Below, in pieces: positions 33,000 to 45,952 of a stretch of 64,000 nt of DNA. The stretch is taken from positions 38,315,501-38,379,500 of the forward strand of contig CM076140.1 in assembly GCA_038025085.1 (NCBI GenBank), in the 5' to 3' direction. The first letter of the stretch is position 1. Every line of letters starts with the position of its first letter. Position numbers and translations under genes: made by a program. The stretch comes from Tetragonia tetragonoides (taxonomy: Eukaryota; Streptophyta; Magnoliopsida; Caryophyllales; Aizoaceae). The notes beneath the pieces were generated by a model. It was not told the DNA's origin, did no database searches, and saw nothing but the letters and a program-made list of their open reading frames with translations.

Positions 33000-35900
33000 T
33001 TAACTTGGAGTACCTCCACGACCAGTGCTGTCAGTTGTGCTGGTTGAAGTCGGAGGACTCTGTCTAGATTGTTGGACTCCAGATTGAGAAATAGACCCAC
33101 TCTTGGACAGAATAGAACCACCTGAACCACTTGTTATGCTCCTAGAGGATGACAAGATTGGAGAAGAGTCTTTGTTGGACCCCAAGACTTCAGTTCGCAA
33201 ATCGGAGGATGATGATGAAGGGGCAAGAGTTCCCATTGACGATCCCACAGGATAGGGGGCAACTGGCATGTCAGAAAGAGAAGATGCAGACGGACTGTAA
33301 CTTAGTGTTCCCATTGGGTGATTGAACTTGCACGTCGGACCAAATTTGCATACTCCATGTTGTGCATAGTAACTACAAGTTGGGGTACCCTGACAAGTGA
33401 AATAAGGGAGAAAATTAAATCCTAAATCAAGATCCAACAGTTTCACATACATATTGTATAACAATTACGAAGTCGCAACATAAGAATCACCAAGCTAGAA
33501 GTTCAGAATGCCATCTGGATCAGAAGAGAAAACATTTTAGCTGCCACTACATGATGTTTTGACTGAAAATAAACAGGTCAAATCACAATAAGAGGAAGAG
33601 GGGTCAGGTTGGGGGGGGGGGGGGGGATGTCCCTTTCAGAAAAGTAGGACTCTTTAGGTCCACCTGCTAGTTTATCACTTATAAATTTAAGGAAATGCTG
33701 TACAATTTGATCCTAAGCTCATTCTTCATTGAACTATTACCTTAACCTGCGCTTTTGTGCTAATAATACTAATCCATAGTCAACCATGAATTCCCAACAA
33801 ACAAGGGATGATACAAAGGAGGAAGCTCTTCTGATGATAAAATCAAGAGCAATAAATGGGAAAAACAGATCATCAAATATAACAGTGGCAACCATTATAA
33901 AGCAGAAACCAACTGCTGGAAGCCAGGATACTTTAAAGGAACCCATAGAACTCTATGTAGTCCCTAGTTTTAATTTAAGGTCACTGAATGCCAAACTATG
34001 TCAAAAGTTAGCCAAATAATTACTCCTGGCATAGGAAGTCACATCAATCAATGCGTGGCCAAATGTAACCCATTCTACAGACAGTGAACACTAACACATG
34101 TTTCAAAAGGCATAATGCAAGGATCATAAAGGACCATTGTCAAGCTGGGGGGTAAAGTGGGCCAAACCAAAAGGCAAGATTGGTTATAAAATGCACTTAT
34201 TACTTCTTTTTTCTTTTTTTTTTTTTTTTTAATTCAGCAACTTATTGCCTAAAAATCAACCGCCCAACATCCTAGAGCCCGTTAAGGCCCTCATACAAGT
34301 ACACTTGATACCTAACTTGTTACCATTGAAACAATTAAGATACACTTGTCCCCGGGTGTGTTTTATGTATTCACATGCCAACAACAAATAGCACAAATTG
34401 TTATTCTACGAATTCCTCTGTCATGTACTGAACTTCTGTAGGCTACATCACTGCCACCAAAACATATAACAAAGAGGAGGGTGATATCCATATTGATACT
34501 GAGAAATGTTCCATTCTCCTCTGACCAATCATTTATTTTTGGTTATAATATTTTAATTGTTTCTACTCTTTTTTCATCTCAAAGACAAGTTGAGCAAATG
34601 AACACAAGAGATAAAGACTAAAGAAACAAAGCAAAAGATGAGAAGGAAAGCTTTCAGAGAGAATAAAACAAGGATCAAAATGTTTTGTTAATAGCACCTT
34701 CACTAACAGAACAAAAGGTCTGGCTCTTCTGCTGAACAAAGCTGATTCAACCGACAATGGCAATGACCAGGTAAGGTTTGAGTGTATAACACATGCGACA
34801 GTCCAAGAGATTGTTACAGTGATTAAATCCTATGATACAAAGTACAAACACTAACTGTCTAATATCTCTCCTTTCTAATTTTAAGGTGGGCTTCAACTGC
34901 ATGCATTAAGCCAATAACAAGTTACAAGGTGTTTACACAGGGTTACTGCTTTGTTTTTACACATTAAGCAGATAAAGTAGGGAGGAGACAAATTATCTAA
35001 CTCACCCAAGTCCCAACATTGCAGCAATACAAATTACAGAAACAAAAAAGAGTTGTTAGGATACGCGAACTTTGTCAAAAGTCATTTGTAACGCCCTTAA
35101 AAGAATTCAGGTCAGATTTGGCTCGATAAGATTAATTCACTAAGTAAAGTTCATCCAGTTTTACCGATTTATATTTTTTATTAGGATATAATTTTTTAAC
35201 TTCCACAGCCCTTTTAAAAGCCCACTCAGTCGTTCACGCATACTTTTCTTTTCTTTTCTTCTTTTCTTTGTTGGGGGGGGGGGATGTGGAGGTTGTCAAG
35301 CAATAATGAGCAGGGACTGTTGAGAATTCAGCAGCTCTCTTGAGTCTAGAAGTCAGCAAAAACAATTAGCCACCGGCCCCAACCAAGCCTACCTAGATTC
35401 AAAAGCCTAAGCCCACTACCCTACCTCCCAAGTTTGGAGAAGCCGTCTTGGTGTTGGGTGTAACATTATGTTTGTTTAAGCAGCATAACTTATATGGAAT
35501 TTAATAGATATCAAATATCTCGGTCAAGCAAACAGTCAATATAATAACTGGCAAAACACCCACAAGCACAAATAGAAGTAACAACCAGTAACTAAGCTTT
35601 AGCAAATTTGAAGTAAGTTCAGAGAAAATTTTCTCTCCCTTAGAAAGTTGAAAAGCAATCCTGACAATACACAAACAACTGAAAGAACTAAAACATAATA
35701 AGGGCTTGATAAAAGTAATGATACCCAAAAGAACCATAACAACATATTGCAACCAGCAAGTATCTAGAAAGAATGGAAGGTATGAAATGATAATGAAATG
35801 CGTACCGGACGAAGAGGAAGACCCATGGGACTAAGAGCAGAACTTGTTTCTGGAACAACCCATTCTGCAGGATGGTGGTATTTACATGATGTACCAAATT

Positions 35901-38678
35901 TGCAGTCCCCTGTTTTAAGGTAATACTGGCACTCCGGTTGCCTTGGTCTCTGTGGATATAAGTGCTCCTTCGAAATATTACTTGAAGGTCCAGCAGAAGA
36001 AGACATTGCTGGGTATGCCCCAGTGTAAGCAGGTGCAGAAGGTGACAATGGTGATATGCCATAAAGTTGACCAGCTCCAACCGCTGACTGGGAAGTGGGT
36101 GTGGTAACTGGATTAGGTGCCTGTGCAAATTTGTGCAAGAAACTAGGTGACCCAAACACTTAGACAGTAATCTTGAAATGACTGGATAAAGAGTTCTCCA
36201 TATCTTTTCAGCAGTAATAGATATCGAAAACCAGTTCAAGGTGCAATATTTTTAGTTAAGTTTCTCAAAGCACTACACAACTACAATTTACTTGCAATAG
36301 TTAGGAATATTTGTTTTTTTAGGACAGCAGTTAGGAAAATTAATAATGAAAGTGAAACCAAGTAAGTTTTAGCTGAAACTCTTCTAAGGGTCTGTTTGAT
36401 TTGGAGTTATAGAAATTAGTCAATTTACTATTTCCGAGGAGGATCTATGAATCATTAACACTTCCTCTCTTAGTCAGAATAAATAGACTCAATTAAAGCT
36501 ATTCTGATAAAAGAGCGCTCCTAATTGAGTAACATTTTGTATTGGACCATCCATAACAACCTTCTTTGAAAGATTTTTTTCTTTGACCATCGTTCATCAA
36601 TGAATCCCACCCTTTAGAAGTAACATTTACATAGGTCTTAGGGGGGAGGGAGTATTAACTTCCAGATCTAAGCAACACAAAGTAACTATACAAGGTAAAA
36701 TTTTCTTACTGGGTAAGGTGCCCAGCCAGGAAGGGGAACTACCCCAGGAGACAACAGCAACGGTCCATATGGTCCTTGAATATATGAACCTGGCATCACA
36801 GGAGGCCTTACAAGAGGCCAGTTGCCTGTCACCATTCCATATTGCTGAGGAGCGGGAGCAGGGGCAGGAGCGTTTTGAATAGGAGAATAAACAGTAGGTG
36901 AAGCTACAGGAGCAGGAGAAACAGCTCCAGGTGTTGCGGTAGGCACTTGTACATTGGAAGGCTGTGGATGATGGAATTTGCAGGTCATCCCAAACTTGCA
37001 CTGCCCTGTTTTCATATAGTAAGAACACTCTTTCTCACCCTGCAGAGTTGACAATCATTAGCATGGTGCACAAAACAAATACATCTCTAATGACACAATG
37101 TAGCACATGTAACTTTAGAAAGAGCTTAATAGATTCTCATTCTAACGAAAATTATATACAAACCGGATGTAGAGGATATCCATAGATGTTGAGTGCAAAT
37201 GGGCGTACAGAACCAGCCCCTTGTCTTGGATGATGATACTTACAAGAGGTGCCAAATTTACAAGTCCCAGTCTTCATAAAATACTGCATTGTTTCACAAC
37301 CCACAAAAACAAATCACATACAAATTCAGAGACTATCTGCTTTATGTTTCACATGAAACTACACCTAACTTAAATGCAAACTTTTGAACAGCAGAGGGAA
37401 TCAGAACCTATGTCACATGGACTCTTTCTTTTACTCAAAAGCATCAATGTCATATAGTCAAGATGGCATATATGCAATGACACTTGGACGCTTCAGTTTA
37501 GGCTAAAGTTCCAGAGAAGAATTTAAAGATGATTAAGTTCGACATTCACAATATTTCCATAAAAATAATTATCTACCCAAGTCCATGTAACATAGTCCAT
37601 GTAAAAAATGAAAAAGAGGGAGAATGCAAAGGGGGAAAAAACAGAAAAGGAAAGAAAAACACCAAGCCCATACAGAAAACATTGCACCATTTGCAATTAG
37701 CTAATGTAGATTATCAAAAGCTTCCATATTTATGAATACATTCCGAATTCTTACCTGACAGACTGGTTGCCCAGCTCTCTCCGGAAAGTCCCATCCGCCA
37801 GTCCTCCCACCACCCCCAGTCACCTGAACAAGGTCATCTTCCCAAGTTCAATTCACAAAAACTCATCTCAATTACCATTTCCAATAATGAAATGTACATA
37901 AAAAGTTAACTAAAACCAACTGTTTTACTCTTTCCCAACAACAATTCCCAACAAATTACTCAAATTGCACAAACTACACAGCAAAAACAACCCAAATTCT
38001 CATAAATCACAAAAACTGATCTCAATTGCCATTTCCAATGATGAAATGTACATTAAAAGTTAACTAAAACCAACCATTCCACACTTTCCAAACAACAATT
38101 CCCAACAAATTACTCCAATTGACAACCTCCACATCAAAAACAACCCAAATTCATCAAGATCAAACAGGATCAATCAATTCATACCCATCAAAATTAAACA
38201 AAAACCCATCAAACCCCTCTAAATTAATCACTCAAATTCAATAATAAATAAAAAAAATTACCGGGAGACGATGACGTGGATGATTAAACCGGCAACGATC
38301 GCCATACCCACAAGAACCAGTTCTCAAATAATAAATGCAATCAGGCTCACCGGGCCTCTCTGGATAGGGCTCACCGGGCTCACCATGCTCACCATGCTCA
38401 GCCACACCCTCGCCCCCTAATCCCAGCTGCCACATGGGTTCTACAAAATCAACAAAAAATATAATAATCGATCCCACATTTTCAGACCTTATATTATACC
38501 AACAAAATTAAGAAAACCCCAAATTGATGAAACAAAAAATACAAACTTCGAAAACAAAATCGAAAATGGGGATTTGGGTAAATTGTTGAAAATCACACCC
38601 ACCTTCTAACCCTGTTTGTGGACCTGATGGTTCCCAATCAGATGATGGATCCGGTTGGGTTTCTTTGTAATGGTCCAT
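33000..38678 (-). CDS. CCCH-type zinc finger protein with five C-x8-C-x5-C-x3-H fingers
   Basis: Seven exons were assembled from GT-AG junctions: 38678-38603, 38440-38262, 37823-37755, 37283-37164, 37039-36710, 36120-35806, 33389-33000. They total 1479 bases, 492 residues plus stop, with no internal stop. The start is [10 protein letters not shown]. Fingers, by Cys-Cys-Cys-His: 60/69/75/79, 107/116/122/126, 153/162/168/172, 322/331/337/341 and 368/377/383/387. The second spans the exon 3-4 boundary. A Pro/Ala-rich linker joins fingers 3 and 4 and the tail is Ser-rich. This layout and length match the plant ZFN-like family (Arabidopsis C3H32/C3H58 type), thought to bind nucleic acid, with RNA likely. 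Introns 5 and 6 hold mononucleotide runs. It is the only intact host gene recognised. Confidence 0.93.
33610..33626. repeat. poly(G) tract in intron 6 of the CCCH gene
   Basis: A run of about 17 Gs. A shorter G-run lies at about 35274-35283 in the same intron. Confidence 0.8.
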
Positions 38679-39040
38679 ATTTTATTTTATTTTTTTTTGG
38701 GTTTGAACCCAACTGTACGGAACAGAGGAGAGAGAAAATGAGTAAAAGGGTCTGATCAAAATGGGGGAATGGTAATGGAGAAAGAGAGAGTGAAGAGAGT
38801 GTTACAGAGATGTTGTTGTTGTTGTTGTTGTTGAGAGTGTTGTCTGTTTTTTTTTTTGTGTTGGGTTAGTTTTTTTGGTGAGTTTTCTTCTTTTCTCTCT
38901 CAGTTTTGGTTTGGTTTGTTGTTGCTGATGAGTGATGTTTGTGTTTGTGTCTCTCTCTCTCTCTCTCTCTCTCTTCTTGGGTTTGTTTGTTTTCTCTCTC
39001 CTGGTGATGTATTAGTTTTCAAAGCATTTGATCTTTTTGG
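38679..39040 (-). promoter_or_regulatory. 5' leader of the CCCH gene with GA and CAA repeats
   Basis: Upstream of the start codon, the minus-strand leader carries a (CAA)n run (38811-38832) and a (GA)n run (38949-38974). Both are common in plant 5' untranslated regions. Its extent is inferred from the TATA position. Confidence 0.55.
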
Positions 39041-39064
39041 AGTTTCGCTTTTTCGACTGGGTGG

Positions 39065-39072
39065 TTTATATA
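39065..39072 (-). promoter_or_regulatory. TATA box of the CCCH gene
   Basis: On the minus strand CGTATATAAACC contains TATATAAA, about 390 bases upstream of the start codon. This would place transcription start near 39035-39040. Confidence 0.65.
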
Positions 39073-39282
39073 CGCGCGAAAGCCTTCAGAAAGAGAGTGT
39101 GAGAGAAATAAATAAATAAAGAATCGGGAATTTGTTTGTTATATTACTCCAGTCTCCCAGTAGTTACATTTGGTTGAAAAGTTAATTCAACTGGCTTTGT
39201 CTTTGAAAAAAATTTAACAGCCAAAACATTCCTTGTTTGACAAAATGAAAGCACAAATGTTAAGCTAATGTAAACAATGTAA

Positions 39283-39524
39283 GGCTTCGATTCAACTTAA
39301 TTTCACTTAAATTCAGTTCAGTCCAGTTCAGTTTATGTGTAACTTTATTACTCATTTAATTTTTTATTCCGAAATAATTTCATGATAATAACTACGTTGG
39401 AAAGATGTTAAAGTATACTTTCAAATGAGTCTAGTATTTTGGACGAATTTTAAATGATTAATGATCAAGTTAAAAAAACCGATTCCGTTCAGATCAGTTT
39501 TATACAGCTGAATCAAACGGAGCC
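39283..39524 (+). mobile_element. Tourist-like (PIF/Harbinger) MITE
   Basis: A 242-bp element. The left end reads GGCTTCGATTCAAC and the reverse complement of the right end reads GGCTCCGTTTGATTCAGC. It is flanked by the trinucleotide TAA on both sides (39280-39282, 39525-39527), the PIF/Harbinger duplication. It lies about 210 bp upstream of the TATA box of the CCCH gene. Confidence 0.8.
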
Positions 39525-39544
39525 TAAGGCAACTTTAGTCTCCA

Positions 39545-39805
39545 TTATTGTCACCTTGAAAAACAAAATTGAACTAAACTGATTTTTTAAACTTGACCTT
39601 GACCTTTAATTATTTAAAAATCTTTCAAACTTATTTAATATTAAGTCATTTGAAAGTAGGCTTTGAAATCTTTTCAATGATGTAAGTATAATCACGAACT
39701 TATTAGAATAAAAAACTGTCCAAATGATAAATTTCACATAAAATAAACTGAAATAAATTAAATTAGACTGTACTAAACTGAAATTAAGTTGAGAAGAACA
39801 TACCT
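39545..39805 (-). mobile_element. second copy of the same MITE family, inverted
   Basis: Its reverse complement carries the same ordered blocks as 39283-39524 (AACTTAATTTCAG, TACTTTCAAATGA, TTAAAGGTCAAG). The right end is AGAACATACC followed by TTA. The left boundary is uncertain. Confidence 0.6.
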
Positions 39806-40725
39806 TAGCAAATTTAGTTAACAATATTCGTGGGAATTTATACCCAAGGCCTGAAAAGTTTAGAAGGATGTCCTTCTAACATTTTATTAAAGAGAAGTAC
39901 TATAGTATATGCTGCATGAAATTTTACCATAAAGAAATGTGTATAGTATTAATTAGAGCACAAGAAAACACAAAACCGACACTGCTTGAAAAGGGTAGGT
40001 GTGAATGTGATCCCACATTGAGTGGGTTTCTTTTGAGTTGATTCTTTGCGCTCAATACTTGGGAATGAAAGACAAGTGTAACAATCTAAAGAAACATAGA
40101 AAGTGCAAGCCATTTTGGTCCCTTAGATTGGAAGGCGTCTTGTATCACTTACTACCAAAAAAGTGAATCTTTTTAAAAATCCTCGACCACAATTGAAAAA
40201 TAACATTCCAAGAATGAACTTTTACTTTTTCTGTGCAATGAAAAATAATCTAAGTCATAAGTCCCAAAACTATTATATAATTTGACACGTATTATTCTAT
40301 TTGAATTTTACTTATAAACAAAATAAAATGGGGTGAACTTGGATTTTGTTTTAATTCATGTTGTATGAATCGAGTCATGAGTTATATTATATTAAACTAT
40401 TAGATGCACTTAGGAGGGGGGAATACTACTTCTAGTTGATAGAGAGGTTGTCAGGATAGTTGTTAATGATTTAAAACTTATTTTCAAGTGGTTTGATAAG
40501 ATGAGGTAAAGTGATGGGTTCGATACACATTTCTCAATTCCAATGTCTACTTTCGGCTTTGAGGGAATTAGTTTGACATTAATGAAACCACTACTTGTAT
40601 TTATTGTTCAGTTGGTTTGATAAATTTGATATTGAACAAGACGACATTATAAACATAACGTAGTAGAAAGTGTTTTGATTGTCATTCATAATGTTAGGAA
40701 GAGAAATATATTAGGCAAGTAAATG
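39806..40725. other. AT-rich intergenic sequence
   Basis: About 0.9 kb with no supported gene, RNA or element on either strand. Confidence 0.4.
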
Positions 40726-40859
40726 TGTTGGGAAAGTTCATACTTTAAAGTTTATACGTAAACTTTATATATAGCTTGGAGCTTAGATTTGTAATATGCC
40801 TATAAATATTGGCATCTAATTAATGAGAAGGTATCTGATTCATTCTCTATAATTTGACA
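40726..40859 (+). repeat. 5' LTR of the copia remnant
   Basis: TGTTGGGAAAG...TTTGACA, about 134 bp, with a TATAAATA motif at about 40801. The start could also be two bases earlier. The short length is acceptable for copia. Confidence 0.65.
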
Positions 40860-40870
40860 TGGTATCAGAG
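40860..40870 (+). promoter_or_regulatory. copia primer-binding site
   Basis: TGGTATCAGAG is the well-known plant copia primer site, complementary to initiator methionine tRNA. Confidence 0.85.
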
Positions 40871-41210
40871 TAAAAATTCTAAACACGTAGTTATTTTTTT
40901 CTTTTCTACGTTTTCGCTAAATCAATTTATTTAATAGCCTCTTAATTAGTGTGCTGAAAGTTTTCATCTTTCAGCCCCTTGTATTCCTTCTGGTAACGCA
41001 ACATCAGGTCAATTCAAAGTGATAAGTGCATAATTTATAAATTTTTATCTTGTTAATTTAGCCCTTTTTGCTATAGTCAATGAGGTTTTGGAGTCTATAA
41101 TTACACTTTCTGATCAACGACTCTAATTCTGTTTACTTTTATATTCTTTGTTCAATTGGGCTTAATTAGATGCTATTTTACATTAATAGGTAATTGACCA
41201 ATGAGACAAA

Positions 41211-41876
41211 TGTTGGGATAATATCCCAATTATGCGTGAGCTACCACAGTTAATGATGAGAAGAACAATTAAGTGAGTAAGAAAGGAAAAAAAAAAAAAA
41301 AGGAGAAAACGAAAAGATGGAAAACTGCCAAAGGTTAAATTTGGAGTTTTGTAACCGTGGGAACTTGATACATAATAACATTATTAGATGTTATCACAAT
41401 ATAAGGGAGGTTGACATTAATATGTGGTTGATGATCAAGTAAAGGGGCATTCAAGTTCAGGAACTGTTTTGGGAGTTCAGGAGTTATAACATTAAACTCC
41501 ACAGTACGTTGTTTGAACGTTTTTAATTCTCTAGTAAGAGTCTTAAGGCCTCTATAAATAAAGGTTTAAGTTCTATGTAGTGTATCCCATATTTTATATT
41601 CCACAATGTAGACACATGTAGTGTGTCAGGAGAGTGAGTGATTATTCCTTGTCGTCCTTAAGTGGAGGGAGTCCTCGGGCTTATAGGGTAGTCCAAATAC
41701 GGGGTGTGAGATATGTTGAATCGAGTGGAATCTTAATTAGGGGGAGATGTGATCCACCTAATTAGATGTGTGTGTGTGTGTGGGTGTGCGTGCGCATGTG
41801 TGTGTGTGTGTGTGTGTGTGGGTGTGCCCGCGCGCAGCGCGCGAGTGTGTGTGTGTGAGCGCGTGCGCGCGCGCGC

Positions 41877-41958
<82 letters not shown>

Positions 41959-42251
41959 TGTGACCATTCCTTGTAACTCTTGAGATCTTGAGAGATGGCC
42001 TCGGGTTTGTAGGGTGGTTTACACTATGGGGAGGGTTTGCAGGTTTGTCCATCCGAAACTTGTATGTGGGAGGGTTTGCAAGTTTACCGTGCAAAACTTG
42101 TACTTTTGCCAAGTTAGTGGATATTACTCTATGAGAGGGTCATGAACGTAGGCCGGAGGGGCCGAACCACGTTAAAAATATCGTGTGTCTATTTTATCTT
42201 TTATGTTGTGTTTAATCGCTCCTTATATACGTTGCGCAAATTTCCCCATCA
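41211..42251 (+). mobile_element. copia-type solo LTR nested in the gypsy solo LTR
   Basis: It begins TGTTGGGATAATATCCCAAT and ends TTTCCCCATCA, with the duplication ACAAA on both sides (41206-41210, 42252-42256). A TATAAATA box at about 41554 and the CCGAACCACGTTAAA region at about 42162 are typical of copia LTRs. There is no coding sequence. Confidence 0.82.
41766..41957. repeat. compound (GT)n/(GC)n alternating purine-pyrimidine tract
   Basis: About 190 bases almost entirely alternating purine and pyrimidine: GT runs, a GC run at about 41862-41891, then a GT run to 41957. Such DNA can adopt Z form. All open frames through it are artefacts of the repeat. Confidence 0.92.
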
Positions 42252-42256
42252 ACAAA

Positions 42257-43740
42257 GGCATGCACGTGTGAAATACTCTAGAAGCAGAGGAACGACTACT
42301 TTGTCCAGCATAAGGAAGAATTAGGCAAAAAGAACAACGGCTTGCTCGACCTTGGAGAGCAAGACAACTCAAATTCTGCCCAGAACCCAGAGATCTCAAT
42401 TTTCATATTCTTGCAACACAAATATACGTTCAAGAGGAGATTTAGAGAAAGTCTCATATGTTCTTTTCAAATTCTGTTCTATGGAAGATTAGAGAAAGAT
42501 TTTCTGCTAAGATTTGGGATCCTATTCAAACCAAAAAGATGTCTACCTCTACTATAAAAAGGGGCAATTGGCATTCAGAATCTATCAAGCAAGAATTCCC
42601 ATTAATTTTGCTATTGTTTTCACAAGAAATAGAGAGAAAGGTTAGGGCGGGAAGGAGCGTGCAAAGGGGACGAAGAACAGAGATAACCGAAGGTTACGGG
42701 ATGGTTCGTGATCAACGAAAGAAGCAGACTCGACTTGTGAGGGTGTGTCACAACAAACTGTCAAGAACAACGTTTGAGTACTCAATTCGCATAAGTCTCT
42801 TGTACTCTTGTTCATCTTTTGTATCGTTTACTATTCATGCCTGAACCCATATTTTTATAGGTTAGTTTCACATTGATTATCATGATTTCAGTTGTTAAAC
42901 TCTATAGTTTTGACTACTATTTTAATGAATGCAAGGTTTAGTTGATATCCATGTTATATTTAAGTACAATATGTTCATGTTCTGATTTTTACATGTGTTT
43001 CTTAGTACCATTTTAAGTATGTGTGATTGTTAAAACTACTGTTAATCTATTGTTCTAGGCTGGTCTAAAGCAATAATTATATAGAAACTAGTTTAATTAG
43101 GTACCGTCACTAGTGCTTAGGTCTAAACTAGGGTATACATGATCTAGCTAGAATGATTCATGGCTGAGCATGTTGTTTGGCTAGAGTTGATGATGTTTCC
43201 TTTGTTCTTTATGTGATTCAATGGTGATAGAAAGGAAATAGGGAAAGTCTATCGTTTAGAGTTTCTACAGTCAACTTGTCATCTAAATGCCTTGTGTTTA
43301 TTGAATTAGAACTGAAGTCTTAAATATTCTGATGTAAACTGGGCAATTTATTGTGTTTTGAATTTATCTTGCTTCACTAATAGGTAGAATTAGCTTAGTT
43401 CTGTTTTGCTTTCTGTCTATTTTTATTGTTACAGTTTACCAATCAAAACACCCCCCATCTACTCTGTGTGTGCACTAGAGTTATGAAAACTCTTCGGTCT
43501 GAACTGAATACTGATATGCGAGTGTTCAGATGAGTGTAACATTCTGTTTGGACTTACTTACTAGTGATTTAGACATATGCGTTTTACTTACAGACTGAAT
43601 TCGTATAAAAACTAAATTTGAGTTTGTTCTGGCTTTGTGTTGTGAAGTTTTCCACTTCAGTCCTTTTACCTTTTGTTGCTAGTTGCTGGTTGTGATATGC
43701 ATTTACAGCTTGTTTTTATGTTTTAGTAGACTTAGATATT
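42257..43740. other. body of the gypsy solo LTR
   Basis: Noncoding LTR sequence. The open frame at 42458-42844 has no recognised domain and is not called. Confidence 0.5.
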
Positions 43741-44172
43741 GGGGGTGTTTGGATGTTGGCTTGTGGAGTGGCTTTTGGTAAAATTGGATGCTTGACCAGT
43801 CCACCATCCAATATTGGTGTTTGGATGTTAGCTTGTGAGATTGGCTTTTGGGTTCCCACAAGCCAACTTTTGAAAAGCCAAGGAGGTTAGCTTATGGGTA
43901 TTGGCTGGTGGCATTAATGTAGTTTAATGACATAATAGTCCAAGATTTGCAATTATTTACTTCTATGCCATCAAATGCCTCAATCATATGAGTGTCCCTA
44001 TAGGTATTTTACATATAACCAGCTAATGTTACAAGCCAATGTTACCAAACATCTATTTTCAGACATCCAATGTTACCAGTCGGTCAAATCAGCTAACAAT
44101 ACCAGTCATCGACCACCAGCCACCCGCCATCGACCACTAGCTAATGTCACCAGCCAATTGCCAAAAAGGGCC
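43741..44172. mobile_element. foldback MITE inside the solo LTR
   Basis: The left end GGGGGTGTTTGGATGTTGGC and the reverse complement of the right end, GGCCCTTTTTGGCAATTGGC, are related. The element is bounded by ATT on both sides (43738-43740, 44173-44175). Internal repeats of the TTAGCTTGTGG/CCAGCCAAT type point inward. A three-base duplication suggests PIF/Harbinger, but ATT is not the usual TWA. Confidence 0.6.
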
Positions 44173-45903
44173 ATTAAGAAATCAGCGCCAAAAGACTCAG
44201 AATTCAGAAGTGATGGTTTGCAACTTGTTTCAAGCTCTTTAAGTGATAAAAGTTGGAACTATTTTCTACTGTAAAATTGCAGACTTGCTGTCTACTCTAT
44301 TTCATCTTATTCAGACTTGGTTCTTGCATTATAATTGAGTGGGATTCGATGATTAGTAAGTCTACTATATGTGCAACAATTGTAATTCAGTTTGGTTGAG
44401 TATTCATGAGCTAAAATGATGATTTTTTCATGTTTTTGTGCTGAAATTTGCAGCTGTATTCAGACCAGAAAACTTCATATTTAGCTTTGAATTCTCCTTG
44501 TTATAATGCTGTAAACATAATTTAAACACAACATATATATGGTAGTATCAAGGCATATTGTTTAGGTCTTGTTTCATGCTTGTTAGAAGGTGTTTTCAGC
44601 ACTGTCATGACTTGTACCCAAATCTAAATTTTCAGTTCTTCATATTATTTCATTCAGCTTGTTCTGTATTTTCTGTTACAGCAAGCTTATCAGGAGTTCT
44701 TAAGGCCCAAGTCATAAGGAAATAATCACACTAATTGGTGAGACAGGGTAGCACCTAGGATGAACTTTATATGCTTTAATTGTCAATTTTCTCTAGCATG
44801 AGGGTCTCTTCTAATCTGAACACTTGCGTTAGAGTTGGTTCTCAGTCACTTGAAGGTCTTAACATATTGTAGGAAGCACAGAGATTGAGTTTTATTTGGT
44901 TTGTACATCATTTGACGTAACAAATAGTTGTTTGATCTTATTTTGGCTTATACTGAATTAGTTACATTTGAGTTTTTATTTACTAATCTCTTCGTGGGAA
45001 CGACCCTTATTTTCCCTATACTATATTTATTATTTTCTTGAGGTAGAAATAAGGTTTTAATTTGTATGCGCAAACGACACGTATCACAAAGCAACATTTG
45101 ATAATCACCTCATGTCTACTTATTCCAGTGAACAAGGATATACTTATGAGACATGTTATGCTTGCCTTGGGTGGCCTCAAGGAGCGGCCGAGGTAGAGGT
45201 TGTAGACGTGGAAGTGGTGGACGTGTTGGGTTGACCTCTTCTCCCATTGTCAGCCCCCTACCTTTGGTCAGAGTTTTTACTCACAACAACTTCCAGCAAC
45301 GACTACTAATATGAAAGGAGGACCCCTAGTTCAGCTCCCAACTTTCACAAGTTCAGTTCTTGTCCCACTATTTTCCAACCTTACCCAATCAAATGGAGCG
45401 TTTGTTGAGTATGCTTGAGATATCTCTTGGTGTTTCCGAGAAACTATCTGGTAACTTGGCTTTTCGACAGTTGTGCTTCCCACCACATGACTAGCAATCT
45501 ATATCTTTATTTTCAAATATTCATGATATTGCCCAGTATCATGTTAGATTGCCCAATGTACTTCAAACTTTGGCCGCTATAGAAGGCACTGCGTTTATTC
45601 AATCTGGAACTATTTGGTACCATTTTCTTTATGTCCCGGAACTTTCTGTTAATCTTGCCTCTGTGGAGCTTCTTATCTCCGATATTAACGGTTTTGTGAC
45701 CTTTTTTGCTCACTTATGTGATTTACAGGAGCGAATCTCGGGGAGCCTGATTGGAGCAAGTGAGCTTCAGAATAGGGATTATATTTTCACGCTTGTGACA
45801 GAGGCTAGTGGTTCTGCAACTCGCAAGTTGGATTCTTTTGGGCAAAGTCACCAGCGTTTGGTTCAGCCTGCTCGACAAAATTTTGATTTTGTCTCTTTTA
45901 CTT

Positions 45904-45951
<48 letters not shown>
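45904..45951. repeat. (AGT)n trinucleotide microsatellite
   Basis: About 16 AGT units inside the copia remnant. Confidence 0.95.

Positions 45952-45952
<1 letters not shown>

Larger units (their letters stand above)
41020..45086 (+). mobile_element. gypsy solo LTR (about 2.6 kb without its own insertions)
   Basis: It begins TGATAAGTGCATAATTT and ends GACACGTATCA. The exact duplication CAAAG flanks it (41015-41019 and 45087-45091). The end segment, GGGAACGACCCTTATTTTCCC through ACACGTATCA, is the usual right end of LTRs that precede a TGGCGCCGTTGCC primer site, but no internal region follows, so it is a solo LTR. It carries two insertions, at 41211-42251 and 43741-44172. Confidence 0.85.

Noticed and set aside
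36390..36620. Another Tourist-like MITE in intron 5 of the CCCH gene
   Set aside because: The left end GGGTCTGTTTGATTTGG looks right, but no matching right terminus or duplication was found.
41749..42112. Open frames on both strands through the GT/GC tract
   Set aside because: They are translations of a dinucleotide repeat (Cys-Val or Thr-His) with no other content.
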